A stretch of DNA of 64,000 nt, from positions 564,452 to 628,451 of the forward strand of contig NZ_KB905403.1 in the NCBI RefSeq assembly GCF_000379465.1. Direction: 5' to 3'. A program made the position numbers and the translations under genes. Positions within the stretch are counted from its first letter, which is position 1, and every line of letters starts with the position of its first letter. Positions 41,650 to 49,885 of this stretch are shown piece after piece. Source of the DNA: Sciscionella marina DSM 45152. GTDB lineage: Bacteria > Actinomycetota > Actinomycetes > Mycobacteriales > Pseudonocardiaceae. The notes under the pieces were generated by a model. The model was not told the DNA's origin. It saw only the letters and a list, made by a program, of their open reading frames with translations, and searched no databases.

Positions 41650-44607
41650 ATGCGCTATCGCCTGCTCGGGCCGTTGACGCTGGACGATGCTCCCCTCGAG
41701 CATCGCAGGCAGCGGACGGTGCTCGCCGCGCTGCTGGTGCACGCGGGGAAACCGGTGCCACTCGCCGCGCTCATCGACGAACTCTGGTCGGATCCACCGG
41801 AATCCGCGCAGGTCATGGTGCAGATGTGCATCTCGGAGCTGCGCAAATCACTCGCTCCCGGGGTCGCCGCGCGCGATCCGGGGCAGGTGCTGCGCGGCCG
41901 CCGCGGGGGCTACACCCTCGATGTGCCGGGCGGGGAACTCGACCAGACCCGCTTTCTCCGGCTCGCCGAGCACGGCAACCGGCTGGCCTGCGAGGGACGT
42001 GCGGACGAGGCCTCGGCCGTGCTGCACGATGCGCTCGATCTGTGGCGCGGCGCTCCGCTCGCGGATGTGGACGGAGGACCCGCACTGTCCGCGCATGCCG
42101 CCTGGCTGGCCAATCTGCGCACCGTGGCCATGGAGCGCGCGGCCCGGGTGGATTTCGAGCTCGGCCGCTACGCCGAGGTGATCGCCATGCTCCAGGTCGA
42201 GGTGCTCACCGATCCGGCGCAGGAGGCCCTGGCCGCGCATCTGGTCAAGGCACTCGCCGCGACCGGACGGCGCGGGGAGGCGGCGAACGTGTTCGAACAG
42301 GTCCGGTTCGCGCTCGATGAACAGCTCGGAGTGCGCCCGGGAAACGAGCTGATCGACGCGCTGCGCTCGATCGAACCGGCAAACCGGCCGAGTGATCCGC
42401 CCGCGGCGCAACTTCCGCCACAGCTGGGCGATTTCACCGGGCGCCGGGACCTGCTCGCCGATATCCACGCCCTGTTCGAGGAAACCGATGGACCACGGGT
42501 GCTCGTGCTGTGTGGACAGGGCGGGATCGGCAAGACCACGCTCGCGGTCCGCGCGGCGCATCTGCTGCGCGAACGATTTCCCGGCGGACAGCTCGCGGCG
42601 AACCTGCGCGAGGACGGCAGCCGGATCCACGAGACCCTGGCGCGATTCCTGCGCGCGCTCGGGGTGGACGAGTACCGGTTGCCCGCCGACCACACCGAAC
42701 GCAGACAGCTCTGGCGCAGCCATACCGCTCGCGCCGAGGTGCTGGTGTTGCTGGACGACGCCGCCAACGAGGCGCAGGTGCGGGAACTACTGCCGACCGG
42801 ATCGCGCTGTGCCGCCATCGTCACCTCGCGGCGCAGGCTGCTCGGCCTGGAGGGCGCGCGCACCATCGAGGTCCCCGAGCTGCCCGGGCAGGACGCGGCG
42901 GAGCTGCTGGACAATCTGGTCGGCGCGCACCGGGTTGCCGCCGAACCCGGGCAGGCCGAGCGGCTGCTCGCGCTGTGTGCCGGGTTGCCGCTCGCGGTGC
43001 GGATCGTGGGCGCGACGCTGGCCGCGGCGGCGCATGAACCGATCCGCGAGCTGGCCGACCGGATCGCCGACCGGCACCGGAACCTGTTGCGGTTGCGCGC
43101 CGGTGACCTGGATGTGCGGGCGACGCTCGAGGTCGGGATCGCCGAGTGCGATGCGGCCGCGCGGCGGGCGCTGTGCCTGCTCGGCGCGTTCCGGTTCGCC
43201 ACCTTCACCGCGTGGACCGTTGCCGCGCTGACCGATACCCCGGAATCCGAGGCCACCGACATCCTGCGTGGGCTGGTCACCGCGCAACTGGTGCAGGCCG
43301 CGGGCCGGGACCGTCTCGGCAGCACCCGGTACCGGATGCACGAGCTGATCGCGGCCTGTTGCGCGGAGCGTGCCGATGCGGCCGAGGTCGACGCCGCGCT
43401 GGACCGGATCTGCGCGGGTTACCTGTTGCTCGCCGGGCTGGCGCGGCGCACCTTGCGGCGCGGCTGGTTCCCACCGGACGAGCCGGACGCCGCACCGGAA
43501 TCGGCCACGGCGCACGCGGTCGTCGAGAATCCGGGCGGCTGGTGCCGTGAGGAGCTGGCCAACCTGATCGCGGTGATCGGCATGGCCTTCGAACGCGGCT
43601 GGTGGTCGCTGACCGCGCAGCTGTCCGGGGCGTTCGCCGGTATCGCCGAACCACGGCCGGGCAGTGTGGAAACCCGGCAGGTGACCATTCTCGGCCTGGT
43701 CGCGGCCCGGCAGAGCGGTGATCAGGGCGCCGAGGCGCGGAGCTTGTGCGCGCTCGGCGATCTGCGCTGGGACATCGGCCAGGCGAAGGTTGCGCTGCCC
43801 TGCTATTCGCTGGCGATTCGCCGCTTCGAGGCCAGTGATGACCGGCCCTCGGCTGCCCGGGTGCTGCTCGCCCGCTCCGAGGTGCTGCTCGACCTGGGCA
43901 GGCTCGGCGAGGTGCGCGCGGACCTGCACGCCGCGATGCACATCCTGGAACGCGAGGGCGACCGGTTGTGGTATGCGCAAGCGCTGCGCCAGCTCGGTTC
44001 GCTGCTGTTCGATATCGGCGAGATCGATGAGGCGCTGCGGCTCTATCAGGAGGGCAGGCAGCTGATCCTGCGCCACGGGACCCGGCACGAGCTGGCCAGG
44101 GCGAGCAAGACGCTCGCCGACATCCACTCCTGGCACGGTGACCATGCCGAGGCGGAGCGCCTGCTCGCCGAGTCCTTCGACATCGCGACCGAGCTGGCCG
44201 ACCGGCACTGGCGGGCGCACGTGCTGCGCTCCATCGGCAATCTGCGCAGACGGGAAGGCAGGCTCACGGAGGCGGACAAGGCGCTCGGCGAATCACTGAC
44301 CCTGTTCGAGGAGCTGCAACATTCGCACGCGCGCGCCTACACGCTGCGCTGGATCGGCGAACTGCGCCTGGACCAGGGTGACCCGGTCGGCGCCGAGCAG
44401 CAGTTCCTCGCCTGCCAGACGCTCTGTTACGCATCCGGTGACCGGCGCGGTCAGGGATATGCCCGCTATGGCCTCGGCAAATGCCGCCTGGCCTGTGGGG
44501 AGATCGAGGCCGGGAACCACCTGCTGCACAGCGCGGCGCGCATCTTCGGCGCCCTCGGTTTTCACCGCTGCGTCGACCTGGTCGAATCGGCGCTCAAGCG
44601 TATCTGA
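41650..44607 (+). CDS. AfsR/SARP-family regulator with NB-ARC ATPase and TPR domains
   Basis: 985 aa from ATG 41650 (GGAGG four bases upstream); the longer upstream frame lacks similarity. Order: OmpR-type winged HTH (~1-95, LGPLTLDDAPLEHRRQRTVL), bacterial transcriptional activation domain (~100-245), NB-ARC/STAND ATPase (~260-600; P-loop GQGGIGKTTLAV near residue 294, LVLLDDAANEAQVRELLP, TSRRRLLGL), then TPR repeats (~690-985). STAND regulators of this type activate secondary-metabolite or developmental operons after ATP/ligand-driven oligomerisation. The four secreted cell-wall genes directly downstream on the same strand are candidate targets. Confidence 0.93.
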   Translation: MRYRLLGPLTLDDAPLEHRRQRTVLAALLVHAGKPVPLAALIDELWSDPPESAQVMVQMCISELRKSLAPGVAARDPGQVLRGRRGGYTLDVPGGELDQTRFLRLAEHGNRLACEGRADEASAVLHDALDLWRGAPLADVDGGPALSAHAAWLANLRTVAMERAARVDFELGRYAEVIAMLQVEVLTDPAQEALAAHLVKALAATGRRGEAANVFEQVRFALDEQLGVRPGNELIDALRSIEPANRPSDPPAAQLPPQLGDFTGRRDLLADIHALFEETDGPRVLVLCGQGGIGKTTLAVRAAHLLRERFPGGQLAANLREDGSRIHETLARFLRALGVDEYRLPADHTERRQLWRSHTARAEVLVLLDDAANEAQVRELLPTGSRCAAIVTSRRRLLGLEGARTIEVPELPGQDAAELLDNLVGAHRVAAEPGQAERLLALCAGLPLAVRIVGATLAAAAHEPIRELADRIADRHRNLLRLRAGDLDVRATLEVGIAECDAAARRALCLLGAFRFATFTAWTVAALTDTPESEATDILRGLVTAQLVQAAGRDRLGSTRYRMHELIAACCAERADAAEVDAALDRICAGYLLLAGLARRTLRRGWFPPDEPDAAPESATAHAVVENPGGWCREELANLIAVIGMAFERGWWSLTAQLSGAFAGIAEPRPGSVETRQVTILGLVAARQSGDQGAEARSLCALGDLRWDIGQAKVALPCYSLAIRRFEASDDRPSAARVLLARSEVLLDLGRLGEVRADLHAAMHILEREGDRLWYAQALRQLGSLLFDIGEIDEALRLYQEGRQLILRHGTRHELARASKTLADIHSWHGDHAEAERLLAESFDIATELADRHWRAHVLRSIGNLRRREGRLTEADKALGESLTLFEELQHSHARAYTLRWIGELRLDQGDPVGAEQQFLACQTLCYASGDRRGQGYARYGLGKCRLACGEIEAGNHLLHSAARIFGALGFHRCVDLVESALKRI

Positions 44608-44677
44608 GGCCGGCATTTAAGGTTCGTTTAGTCCCCTCCGGTTCCCTATCGGTACGTTCCGTCGAACTGGAGGGCAT

Positions 44678-45409
44678 ATGCATTACAAGTCCGGAATCGC
44701 GATCCTCGCGGCGCTCGCGTGCACCACCCTTACCGCGGCCACGGCGACCGCGTCGAACGCACCGGAGCTCGCCGCGAAGCAGGCGCTCGGCGTTGACGTG
44801 TCCAACCACAATGGCTCGGTCGATTTCAAGAAAGTCAAGGCATCCGGGCGGGAGTTCAGCTTCGTGCTCGCCTCGGACGGGAAATCCTTCAGCAATAAGC
44901 TCTTCAAGTCCCAGTACTCCGGTTCGGCCAAGGCCGGACTGATCCACGGCGCCTACCATTACGCTCGGCCGAATCAGTCGTCCGCCGCGCAGCAGGCGAA
45001 ACGATTCCTCGGCATCGCGAACTACAAGCACGACGGAAAAACCCTGCCGCCGGTCATCGATCTGGAACCGGGTGGGGCCAACGGCTGTTACGGCATGTCC
45101 GCGAAGCAGACCAAATCCTGGATCACCGCGTTCAACAAGGTCGTCAAGGACCGGACCAAGCACAACGCGATCATCTACACCAACCCGGGCTTCTGGTCGA
45201 AGTGCACCGGTAACTCAAAGGGCTTCACCGGCAATCCGCTCTGGGTCGCCTCCTGGGGAGTCTCCAAGCCGCAACAGGTCGGCGGCTGGAAGGGCTACAC
45301 CTTCTGGCAGTACAGCGATTCCGGGAAAGTCCCCGGGGTCAGCGGGAAAACCGATCTGGACAAGTTCTCCGGCAGCAGCGCCGAACTGAAGAAATTCGCC
45401 GAAAAGTGA
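44678..45409 (+). CDS. Secreted GH25 (Chalaropsis-type) lysozyme
   Basis: 243 aa with a signal peptide (charged HYK, then AILAALACTTLTAATATA; cleavage likely near residue 25-28). Glycoside hydrolase family 25: GVDVSNHNG gives D40, and PPVIDLEP gives D128 and the catalytic E130. AGLIHGAYHYARP and FWQYSDSGKVPGVSGKTDLD complete the barrel. It cleaves the MurNAc-GlcNAc bond of peptidoglycan. Strong RBS GGAGG before the ATG. First of four consecutive secreted cell-wall proteins. A lysine-rich composition with abundant AAG codons contrasts with the Ala/Arg-rich neighbours. Confidence 0.93.
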   Translation: MHYKSGIAILAALACTTLTAATATASNAPELAAKQALGVDVSNHNGSVDFKKVKASGREFSFVLASDGKSFSNKLFKSQYSGSAKAGLIHGAYHYARPNQSSAAQQAKRFLGIANYKHDGKTLPPVIDLEPGGANGCYGMSAKQTKSWITAFNKVVKDRTKHNAIIYTNPGFWSKCTGNSKGFTGNPLWVASWGVSKPQQVGGWKGYTFWQYSDSGKVPGVSGKTDLDKFSGSSAELKKFAEK

Positions 45410-45420
45410 AAGGAGCAGTA

Positions 45421-45948
45421 ATGCGCAGTCGAACGACCAAGGGGATCGCCACCGCGGCCATCGCGGTAGCACTGTCCATCTCCGGAACCGGGATCGCCAC
45501 CGCCACGGCGGACACCGCGGCCCCGAAACAGGACAGTGCCGCGGCGAAGAGCATCACCAGGGGTGAGGTCATCAAGCGTGCCCAGAAATGGGCGAAGAAC
45601 CCCGTCCCGTACAACATGAACAAATACAAGGACGGTTATCGCACCGACTGTTCCGGCTATGTCTCGCTCGCCTGGAAACTCGGGGACAGCCTGTCCACGG
45701 TGACCCTGCCCAATGTCGCGAAGCCGATCAAGAAGAGCCAGCTCAAGGCCGGTGACATCCTGGGCAATCTCGGGCCGGGAACCGGTGGGGCGGCGGGACA
45801 TGTGGTGATCTTCGAGAAGTGGGCGAACAAGAAGCACACCGCCTACTGGACCTACGAGCAGACCCCGCCGCACACCATGCACCACAAGGTCTCCTACCCG
45901 GGCCACAAGAACTTCAAACCGTACCGTTACAAGAACATCAAGGACTGA
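45421..45948 (+). CDS. Secreted NlpC/P60-like cell-wall peptidase
   Basis: 175 aa from ATG 45421 (AAAGGAG eight bases upstream), 11 bp after the GH25 gene. Signal peptide ends around ATATADTAA (~30). Catalytic Cys C77 in TDCSGYVSLAW and His H127 in AGHVVIFEKW fit the NlpC/P60 papain-like fold, which cleaves peptidoglycan stem peptides (usually D-gamma-Glu-mDAP). It is a single-domain form without binding repeats, and the third polar residue of the triad is not certain from sequence alone. Confidence 0.82.
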   Translation: MRSRTTKGIATAAIAVALSISGTGIATATADTAAPKQDSAAAKSITRGEVIKRAQKWAKNPVPYNMNKYKDGYRTDCSGYVSLAWKLGDSLSTVTLPNVAKPIKKSQLKAGDILGNLGPGTGGAAGHVVIFEKWANKKHTAYWTYEQTPPHTMHHKVSYPGHKNFKPYRYKNIKD

Positions 45949-45950
45949 TC

Positions 45951-46451
45951 ATGATGCGTAGCCAGCTCTCCCGCGGTCTGCTCGCCGTGGCCCTCGCCGG
46001 CGCCACCCTGCTCGGTGGCGCGGGAATCGCGAGCGCCGCACCGGCCGCGGGACAGAAACCCGTCGACGACTACAAAGGACACTGGGGCCAGACCTACGGT
46101 TTCGCCAAACAGAACTGCACCGCGTTCGCCGCCTACCGGATCGTGCATCGCTTGGGTGTCAAGGGATTCAAGAACCAGTGGAAAGGCCAGGTGTTCGGTG
46201 ACGCCGGGCACTGGGACAACGCGGCGCGCGCGGCGAAACTCAAGGTGGACAACAAACCGGCCGTCGGCGCGATCGCGGTCAACGATGTGCACAAGGTCGG
46301 CCACGTCGCCTATGTGAACAAGGTGAACTCCAACGGCAGCTTCGATGTCGAGGAGTACAACTGGAACAACCCGCTGCATTACGGGACCCGCAAGGGCGCC
46401 AAGCACGGAAACGGGCAGGCACAGTTCCAGCACTTCATTCACTTCAAATAG
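45951..46451 (+). CDS. Secreted CHAP-domain amidase/peptidase
   Basis: 166 aa from ATG 45951 (or 45954), two bases after the previous stop. Signal peptide with AXA-type site around GIASAAPAA (~28-31). CHAP features: C56 in KQNCTAFAAYR, H118 in KVGHVAYVNKV, then FDVEEYNW supplying the acidic and Asn residues. CHAP enzymes are N-acetylmuramoyl-L-alanine amidases or endopeptidases. With GH25 and NlpC/P60 it would attack glycan and peptide bonds together. Confidence 0.88.
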   Translation: MMRSQLSRGLLAVALAGATLLGGAGIASAAPAAGQKPVDDYKGHWGQTYGFAKQNCTAFAAYRIVHRLGVKGFKNQWKGQVFGDAGHWDNAARAAKLKVDNKPAVGAIAVNDVHKVGHVAYVNKVNSNGSFDVEEYNWNNPLHYGTRKGAKHGNGQAQFQHFIHFK

Positions 46452-46488
46452 CACAGCATTTCAAATAACACGGTATTCACTTCAAGTA
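46438..46488 (+). repeat. AT-rich direct repeats at the end of the CHAP gene
   Basis: TTCACTTCAAATA (46438-46450) recurs as TTCACTTCAAGTA (46476-46488), with a further TTTCAAATAACAC between. The period is 38 bp and it spans the CHAP stop codon. The low GC is out of keeping with the window and suggests recent slippage or import. Confidence 0.6.
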
Positions 46489-46509
46489 ATTCAAACACGA
46501 AGCGAGCGT

Positions 46510-46542
46510 ATCGGGGCCGGGTCACCGAAGTCCGGCCCCGAT
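46510..46542 (+). terminator. 11-bp stem hairpin between CHAP and rlpA-like genes
   Basis: ATCGGGGCCGG (46510-46520) pairs exactly with CCGGCCCCGAT (46532-46542) around an 11-nt loop. It lies 20 bp before the ATG at 46563 and just upstream of its GGAGGG. It could terminate the upstream operon or limit read-through/translation of the rlpA-like gene. Confidence 0.55.
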
Positions 46543-46562
46543 CGCGTTGGAGGGCAAGAAGA

Positions 46563-46961
46563 ATGCGCAACAGAAGAATCCTCGCCGTGTTCCTCGCCGG
46601 GGCCGCCTCGCTGACCGTGACCGCGGGCGCCGCACAAGCCACGCCAACCGAACGGGCCACACAGGCCGCGCCGAAACGGTGCACGGCCACCTGGTACGGC
46701 AAGAAGGGTGAATTCCCGCCGGGTGCCCACACCGCGAACGGGGACAAATTCGACCGGTTCGCCATGACCGCGGCGAACAACAAACTTCCGTTCGGCACCA
46801 AGGTCAAAGTAAGCTATGGCAAGAAATCCGTGACGGTGCGGATCAACGATCGTGGTTCCTTCCACGATCCGGTCTGTCTCGACCTCACCTATGGTGCCTT
46901 CGGCAAGATCGCCGATCGGGACAAGGGCATGATCAAGGTGAAATACCAGGTTCTCGACTGA
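46563..46961 (+). CDS. Secreted RlpA-like double-psi beta-barrel protein
   Basis: 132 aa, RBS GGAGGG. Signal peptide ends near AAQATPTE (~26). The DPBB core reads CTATWYGKKGEFPPGAHTAN, FAMTAANNKLPFGTKVKV and VRINDRGSF, the RlpA/expansin-like signature; the usual His of TAAH is replaced by Asn. The aspartate of NDRG, important for lytic transglycosylase activity in RlpA, is present. It may cleave denuded glycan strands or loosen wall non-enzymatically. Last of the secreted cell-wall set. Confidence 0.88.
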   Translation: MRNRRILAVFLAGAASLTVTAGAAQATPTERATQAAPKRCTATWYGKKGEFPPGAHTANGDKFDRFAMTAANNKLPFGTKVKVSYGKKSVTVRINDRGSFHDPVCLDLTYGAFGKIADRDKGMIKVKYQVLD

Positions 46962-46979
46962 GGCCCGGCACGCCCGGGT

Positions 46980-47543
46980 TCACTCCCCCGCGAGGCCGAG
47001 CAGATGCGCCAGCTCGGCCTCGACCGCGTCGAGCGGGGCGAGGCTGTGCTGTCCGCGGGCGAGCGCGATGGCGCCCTCGACGGCCGCGATGATCAGGGTG
47101 GCGAGCGTGTCGGCGCGGTCGCTGGTCGCCGGTTCGGCGCGCAGGATCCCGGTCAGTGCCTCGTGCCAGTCCCGGAAAACGTCACCCGCGGCCCGCTGTG
47201 CGGCGGTCGCGTCGTTCTGCAGCGCCGCGGAGAGAATGGGGCAACTCTCCGCATAACCCGTGCTCCGGAGCATGTCCCGCCAGTACTCGATCAGCGCGTG
47301 CAGCCCATCGGCGAGGCCCTGCTGGTCGACCACCGTGGTGATCAGGTCGGTCAGATCCTGCCCGGATGTGCGGACGGCCTCCTCGGCGAGCTCGGCCTTT
47401 CCACCGGGGAAATGCGTATAGATCGATCCACGGCCCGCACCGCTGTGCGCCAGGATCTCCGCTACCCCGCACCCCGCGATCCCGCTGCGCCGGAACAGCG
47501 TGACCGCGCTGCTCAGCAGGCGTTCGCGTGCTCCTCGTGACAT
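46980..47543 (-). CDS. TetR-family regulator (LmrA/YxaF-like)
   Basis: 187 aa. HTH ~20-50 (AEILAHSGAGRGSIYTHFPG). The C-terminal domain, with YAESCPILSAAL and GAIALARGQHS, matches the LmrA/YxaF-type group that senses flavonoids, quinones or other aromatics. It is divergent from the OYE-Ddn fusion gene. Two mirror-related 16-bp sites lie between them, giving a standard self-limiting repression circuit. Confidence 0.9.
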   Translation of the reverse strand: MSRGARERLLSSAVTLFRRSGIAGCGVAEILAHSGAGRGSIYTHFPGGKAELAEEAVRTSGQDLTDLITTVVDQQGLADGLHALIEYWRDMLRSTGYAESCPILSAALQNDATAAQRAAGDVFRDWHEALTGILRAEPATSDRADTLATLIIAAVEGAIALARGQHSLAPLDAVEAELAHLLGLAGE

Positions 47544-47556
47544 GCCACACCTTGAC

Positions 47557-47611
47557 TAGACCGATCGTTACAGTCACTCTACCAAACAACCGAGCTGTAC
47601 CAATCGGTCTA
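47557..47611. promoter_or_regulatory. Paired TetR operators in the TetR/OYE divergent region
   Basis: Site 1 TAGACCGATCGTTACA (47557-47572) and site 2 TGTACCAATCGGTCTA (47596-47611) each approximate the palindrome TAGACCGATCGGTCTA. Each keeps one perfect half, and they are near reverse complements of each other. The outer halves CTAGACCGAT/ATCGGTCTAG are a perfect inverted repeat. Each site sits close to one of the two divergent start regions. Confidence 0.8.
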
Positions 47612-47648
47612 GTGACGAAGGTATCCAAGGTGTTCAGGAGGAGGACCC

Positions 47649-49343
47649 ATGACCGGACTCGGCGATCCCCTGCGGCTGGCATGCGGACTGGTGCTGCCCA
47701 ACCGGCTGATGAAGGCCGCGCTCAGCGAGGGGTTGGCGGACGGCGAACATCGGCCGGACGATCGGCTGGAACGCCTCTTCGCCCGCTGGGGCAGTGGCGG
47801 CTACGGGCTCGTCGTGACCGGAAATGTCATGGTCGACCGGGATCACCTCGGCGAGCCGGGCAATGTGGTGCTCGACCGGGAGCGGGACCTGGATCGGCTG
47901 TCCCGCTGGGCGAAGACCACCAAGGACGGCGGGGCGCCGATCTGGGTCCAGCTCAACCATCCGGGCAGGCAATCCAATCCGCTCGCCACCCGGAGCCGCC
48001 CGGTCGCGCCATCGGCGATCGCGCTGAACCTGCCGGGCCTGCCGACCCCGCGCGCGTTGGGCGAGGCGGAGATCGAGGAGATCCTCGAGCGGTTCGCCGC
48101 CGCGGCCGCGCTGGCCGAGTCGGCCGGGTTCGACGGTGTCCAGGTGCACGGGGCGCACGGCTATCTGGTCTCCCAGTTCCTTTCCCCGCTGTCGAATCAG
48201 CGCGAGGACGCCTGGGGCGGTGATCCCGCGCGGCGGATGCGGTTCGCTCTCGAGGTGGTCCACCGGATCCGCGCCACGGTGAGCCCGGGATTCGCGGTCG
48301 GGATCAAGCTCAATTCCGCGGACTTCCAGCGTGGCGGATTCGGTCAGGACGAATCGCGGGCGGTGATCGAGCACCTGGCCGCCGAACAGGTCGACCTGAT
48401 CGAGATCAGCGGCGGAAGCTATGAATCCCCGGCCATGATGGGCCGCCCCGCCGTGCAATCCACGAGCACCAGGGAGCGCGAGGCCTATTTCCTCTCCTAC
48501 GCGCAGTCCGCGCGGGAGGCTGCCGGTACCGTGCCGCTCGCGGTGACCGGTGGATTCCGGTCCCGTGCGGTGATGGACGGGGCGATCGGTTCCGGGGCCT
48601 GCGAGGTCATCGGGCTCGGCAGGCCGACGGTGATCAGTCCCGAGGCGGCGAACGAGATTCTGGCCGGCCGGGATCGCCTCGACGCGCCGCGGATCTCGAC
48701 CGGGTTGCCGCGCGGGCTGGCGAAACGGAGCGCGGTGAAGTCCCTCGACGGTGCGCTGGACTTGCAGTGGCACACCGACCAGCTGCACCGGCTCGGCGCG
48801 GGCCGCGATCCTGCGCCGGACCGGCCCGCCTGGCGGACCGGGATCTCGATGGTCAAACGCAATGGCCTCGACGCCTTCCGGGGCAGCGGCAGGAGCGCGG
48901 GGTCCGGATCGGAGCGGGTGCTCCGCCGGTTCCGTTTCGAACGCGCCGTCGGCCGTTATCTCGCCAATCCCGCCGTGCGCGGGCTTTCCCGTCTCGGCAT
49001 CCGGGTATCGCTGGCGACCGAGATCGAGACGACCGGACGCAAAACCGGGCAGCCGCGGCGGGTTCCGGTCTCCGTACTGTTCGACACCGAAGGTGCCTGG
49101 CTGATCTGCCAGCACGGCACCCGCTCCGGATGGGGAGCCAACCTCACCGCGCATCCCGGGATCCGGGTGCGGCAGGGAAACCGCTGGCGCACCGGGACGG
49201 CCGTGTTCGTGCCCGAGGACGACGTCGAGGCCCGCGCTCGCAGCTTCGCCCCGCATCCGGCGCTCGGCGTGCTCAGTGCGGCGACCTTCCGCGCGCTGCA
49301 GACCAGGCCCGTCTCGGTGCGGGTGACCTTCACCGACGGCTGA
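47649..49343 (+). CDS. Old Yellow Enzyme-family oxidoreductase fused to a Ddn-like (F420-type) nitroreductase domain
   Basis: 564 aa. Residues ~1-390 form an FMN-binding TIM barrel of the NADH:flavin oxidoreductase/OYE family: ANRLMKAALSE-type start, IWVQLNHPGRQ, the active-site VQVHGAHGYLVSQFLSPLSN and NQREDAWGG. After a Gly/Ser-rich linker (~415-425), residues ~425-564 match the deazaflavin-dependent nitroreductase (Ddn) fold: EIETTGRKTGQPRRVPVSVL, WLICQHGTRSGWGANL, WRTGTAVFV. The two are usually separate, OYE using NAD(P)H/FMN and Ddn using reduced F420. The joined frame has no interruption. The likely substrates are enones, quinones or nitroaromatics. Confidence 0.9.
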   Translation: MTGLGDPLRLACGLVLPNRLMKAALSEGLADGEHRPDDRLERLFARWGSGGYGLVVTGNVMVDRDHLGEPGNVVLDRERDLDRLSRWAKTTKDGGAPIWVQLNHPGRQSNPLATRSRPVAPSAIALNLPGLPTPRALGEAEIEEILERFAAAAALAESAGFDGVQVHGAHGYLVSQFLSPLSNQREDAWGGDPARRMRFALEVVHRIRATVSPGFAVGIKLNSADFQRGGFGQDESRAVIEHLAAEQVDLIEISGGSYESPAMMGRPAVQSTSTREREAYFLSYAQSAREAAGTVPLAVTGGFRSRAVMDGAIGSGACEVIGLGRPTVISPEAANEILAGRDRLDAPRISTGLPRGLAKRSAVKSLDGALDLQWHTDQLHRLGAGRDPAPDRPAWRTGISMVKRNGLDAFRGSGRSAGSGSERVLRRFRFERAVGRYLANPAVRGLSRLGIRVSLATEIETTGRKTGQPRRVPVSVLFDTEGAWLICQHGTRSGWGANLTAHPGIRVRQGNRWRTGTAVFVPEDDVEARARSFAPHPALGVLSAATFRALQTRPVSVRVTFTDG

Positions 49344-49351
49344 GCGTGAGG

Positions 49352-49843
49352 TCAGCCGATCCGGGAGAGCACCGCGCGCAGCAGCCGGGTGTACGGGTGC
49401 CAGCGCGCGGGGGAACCGACCGTGCCGGTCAGTGTCCGCTCGGCGCGGTCGAAGCAGTCCTCGAGGCAGGCGTCGTGCAGGTGGCGGAACACGAGCGGCC
49501 AGCTCAGCCTTGCGGGCCCGGTGGTGCGCATGGCGAGCAGGTGGCGCAGCACGGTGTCACCGGAAGCGCTGGGGTGCACGGTGAATTCGTGCAGACCGTC
49601 GAAACCGCGTGGCGCGCGGAACCGGAACCGGACGAGCCGCCCCGGAAGGTATTCCTCGACGGCGTAGCGCACCGGTCCGTGCCCGCCATCGGCGCCGACC
49701 GTGAGCGGGCCGTCCAGCAGCAGCGGGGGCCAGTGCTCCACCGGCCAGAGCGGGTCCTGTTCTCCGGACAGCCCGTCGAGCAGGGCCGCCGCGCGCTCGG
49801 CAGGCACGGGCAACCGGCGTTCGTGCAGGTTGTACACGGGCAT
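49352..49843 (-). CDS. SRPBCC-like polyketide cyclase/START-fold protein
   Basis: 163 aa from ATG 49843 with AGGAGC upstream. Predicted helix-grip layout with a VPAERAAALLDGL start, EEYLPGRLVRFRFRAP and GDTVLRHLLAM strands, and a C-terminal long helix (HLHDACLEDCFDRAE). The SRPBCC family binds hydrophobic ligands. It is divergent from a TetR gene across a clear palindrome, so it may be the regulated target. No catalytic role is evident. Confidence 0.65.
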   Translation of the reverse strand: MPVYNLHERRLPVPAERAAALLDGLSGEQDPLWPVEHWPPLLLDGPLTVGADGGHGPVRYAVEEYLPGRLVRFRFRAPRGFDGLHEFTVHPSASGDTVLRHLLAMRTTGPARLSWPLVFRHLHDACLEDCFDRAERTLTGTVGSPARWHPYTRLLRAVLSRIG

Positions 49844-49854
49844 GGCAGCTCCTA

Positions 49855-49872
49855 TTAGAGATGGCTCTCTAA
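49855..49872. promoter_or_regulatory. TetR operator TTAGAGA-N4-TCTCTAA
   Basis: Perfect 7-bp inverted repeat with a 4-bp spacer, located 12 bp from the SRPBCC ATG and 14 bp from the TetR ATG. It is well placed to block both divergent promoters. Confidence 0.75.
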
Positions 49873-49885
49873 AAGAGCGAAGCAT

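Noticed and set aside
46452-46562. c-di-AMP (ydaO-type) riboswitch before the rlpA-like gene
   Set aside because: Only a simple hairpin is visible; the leader is short and lacks the conserved riboswitch blocks I could recognise.
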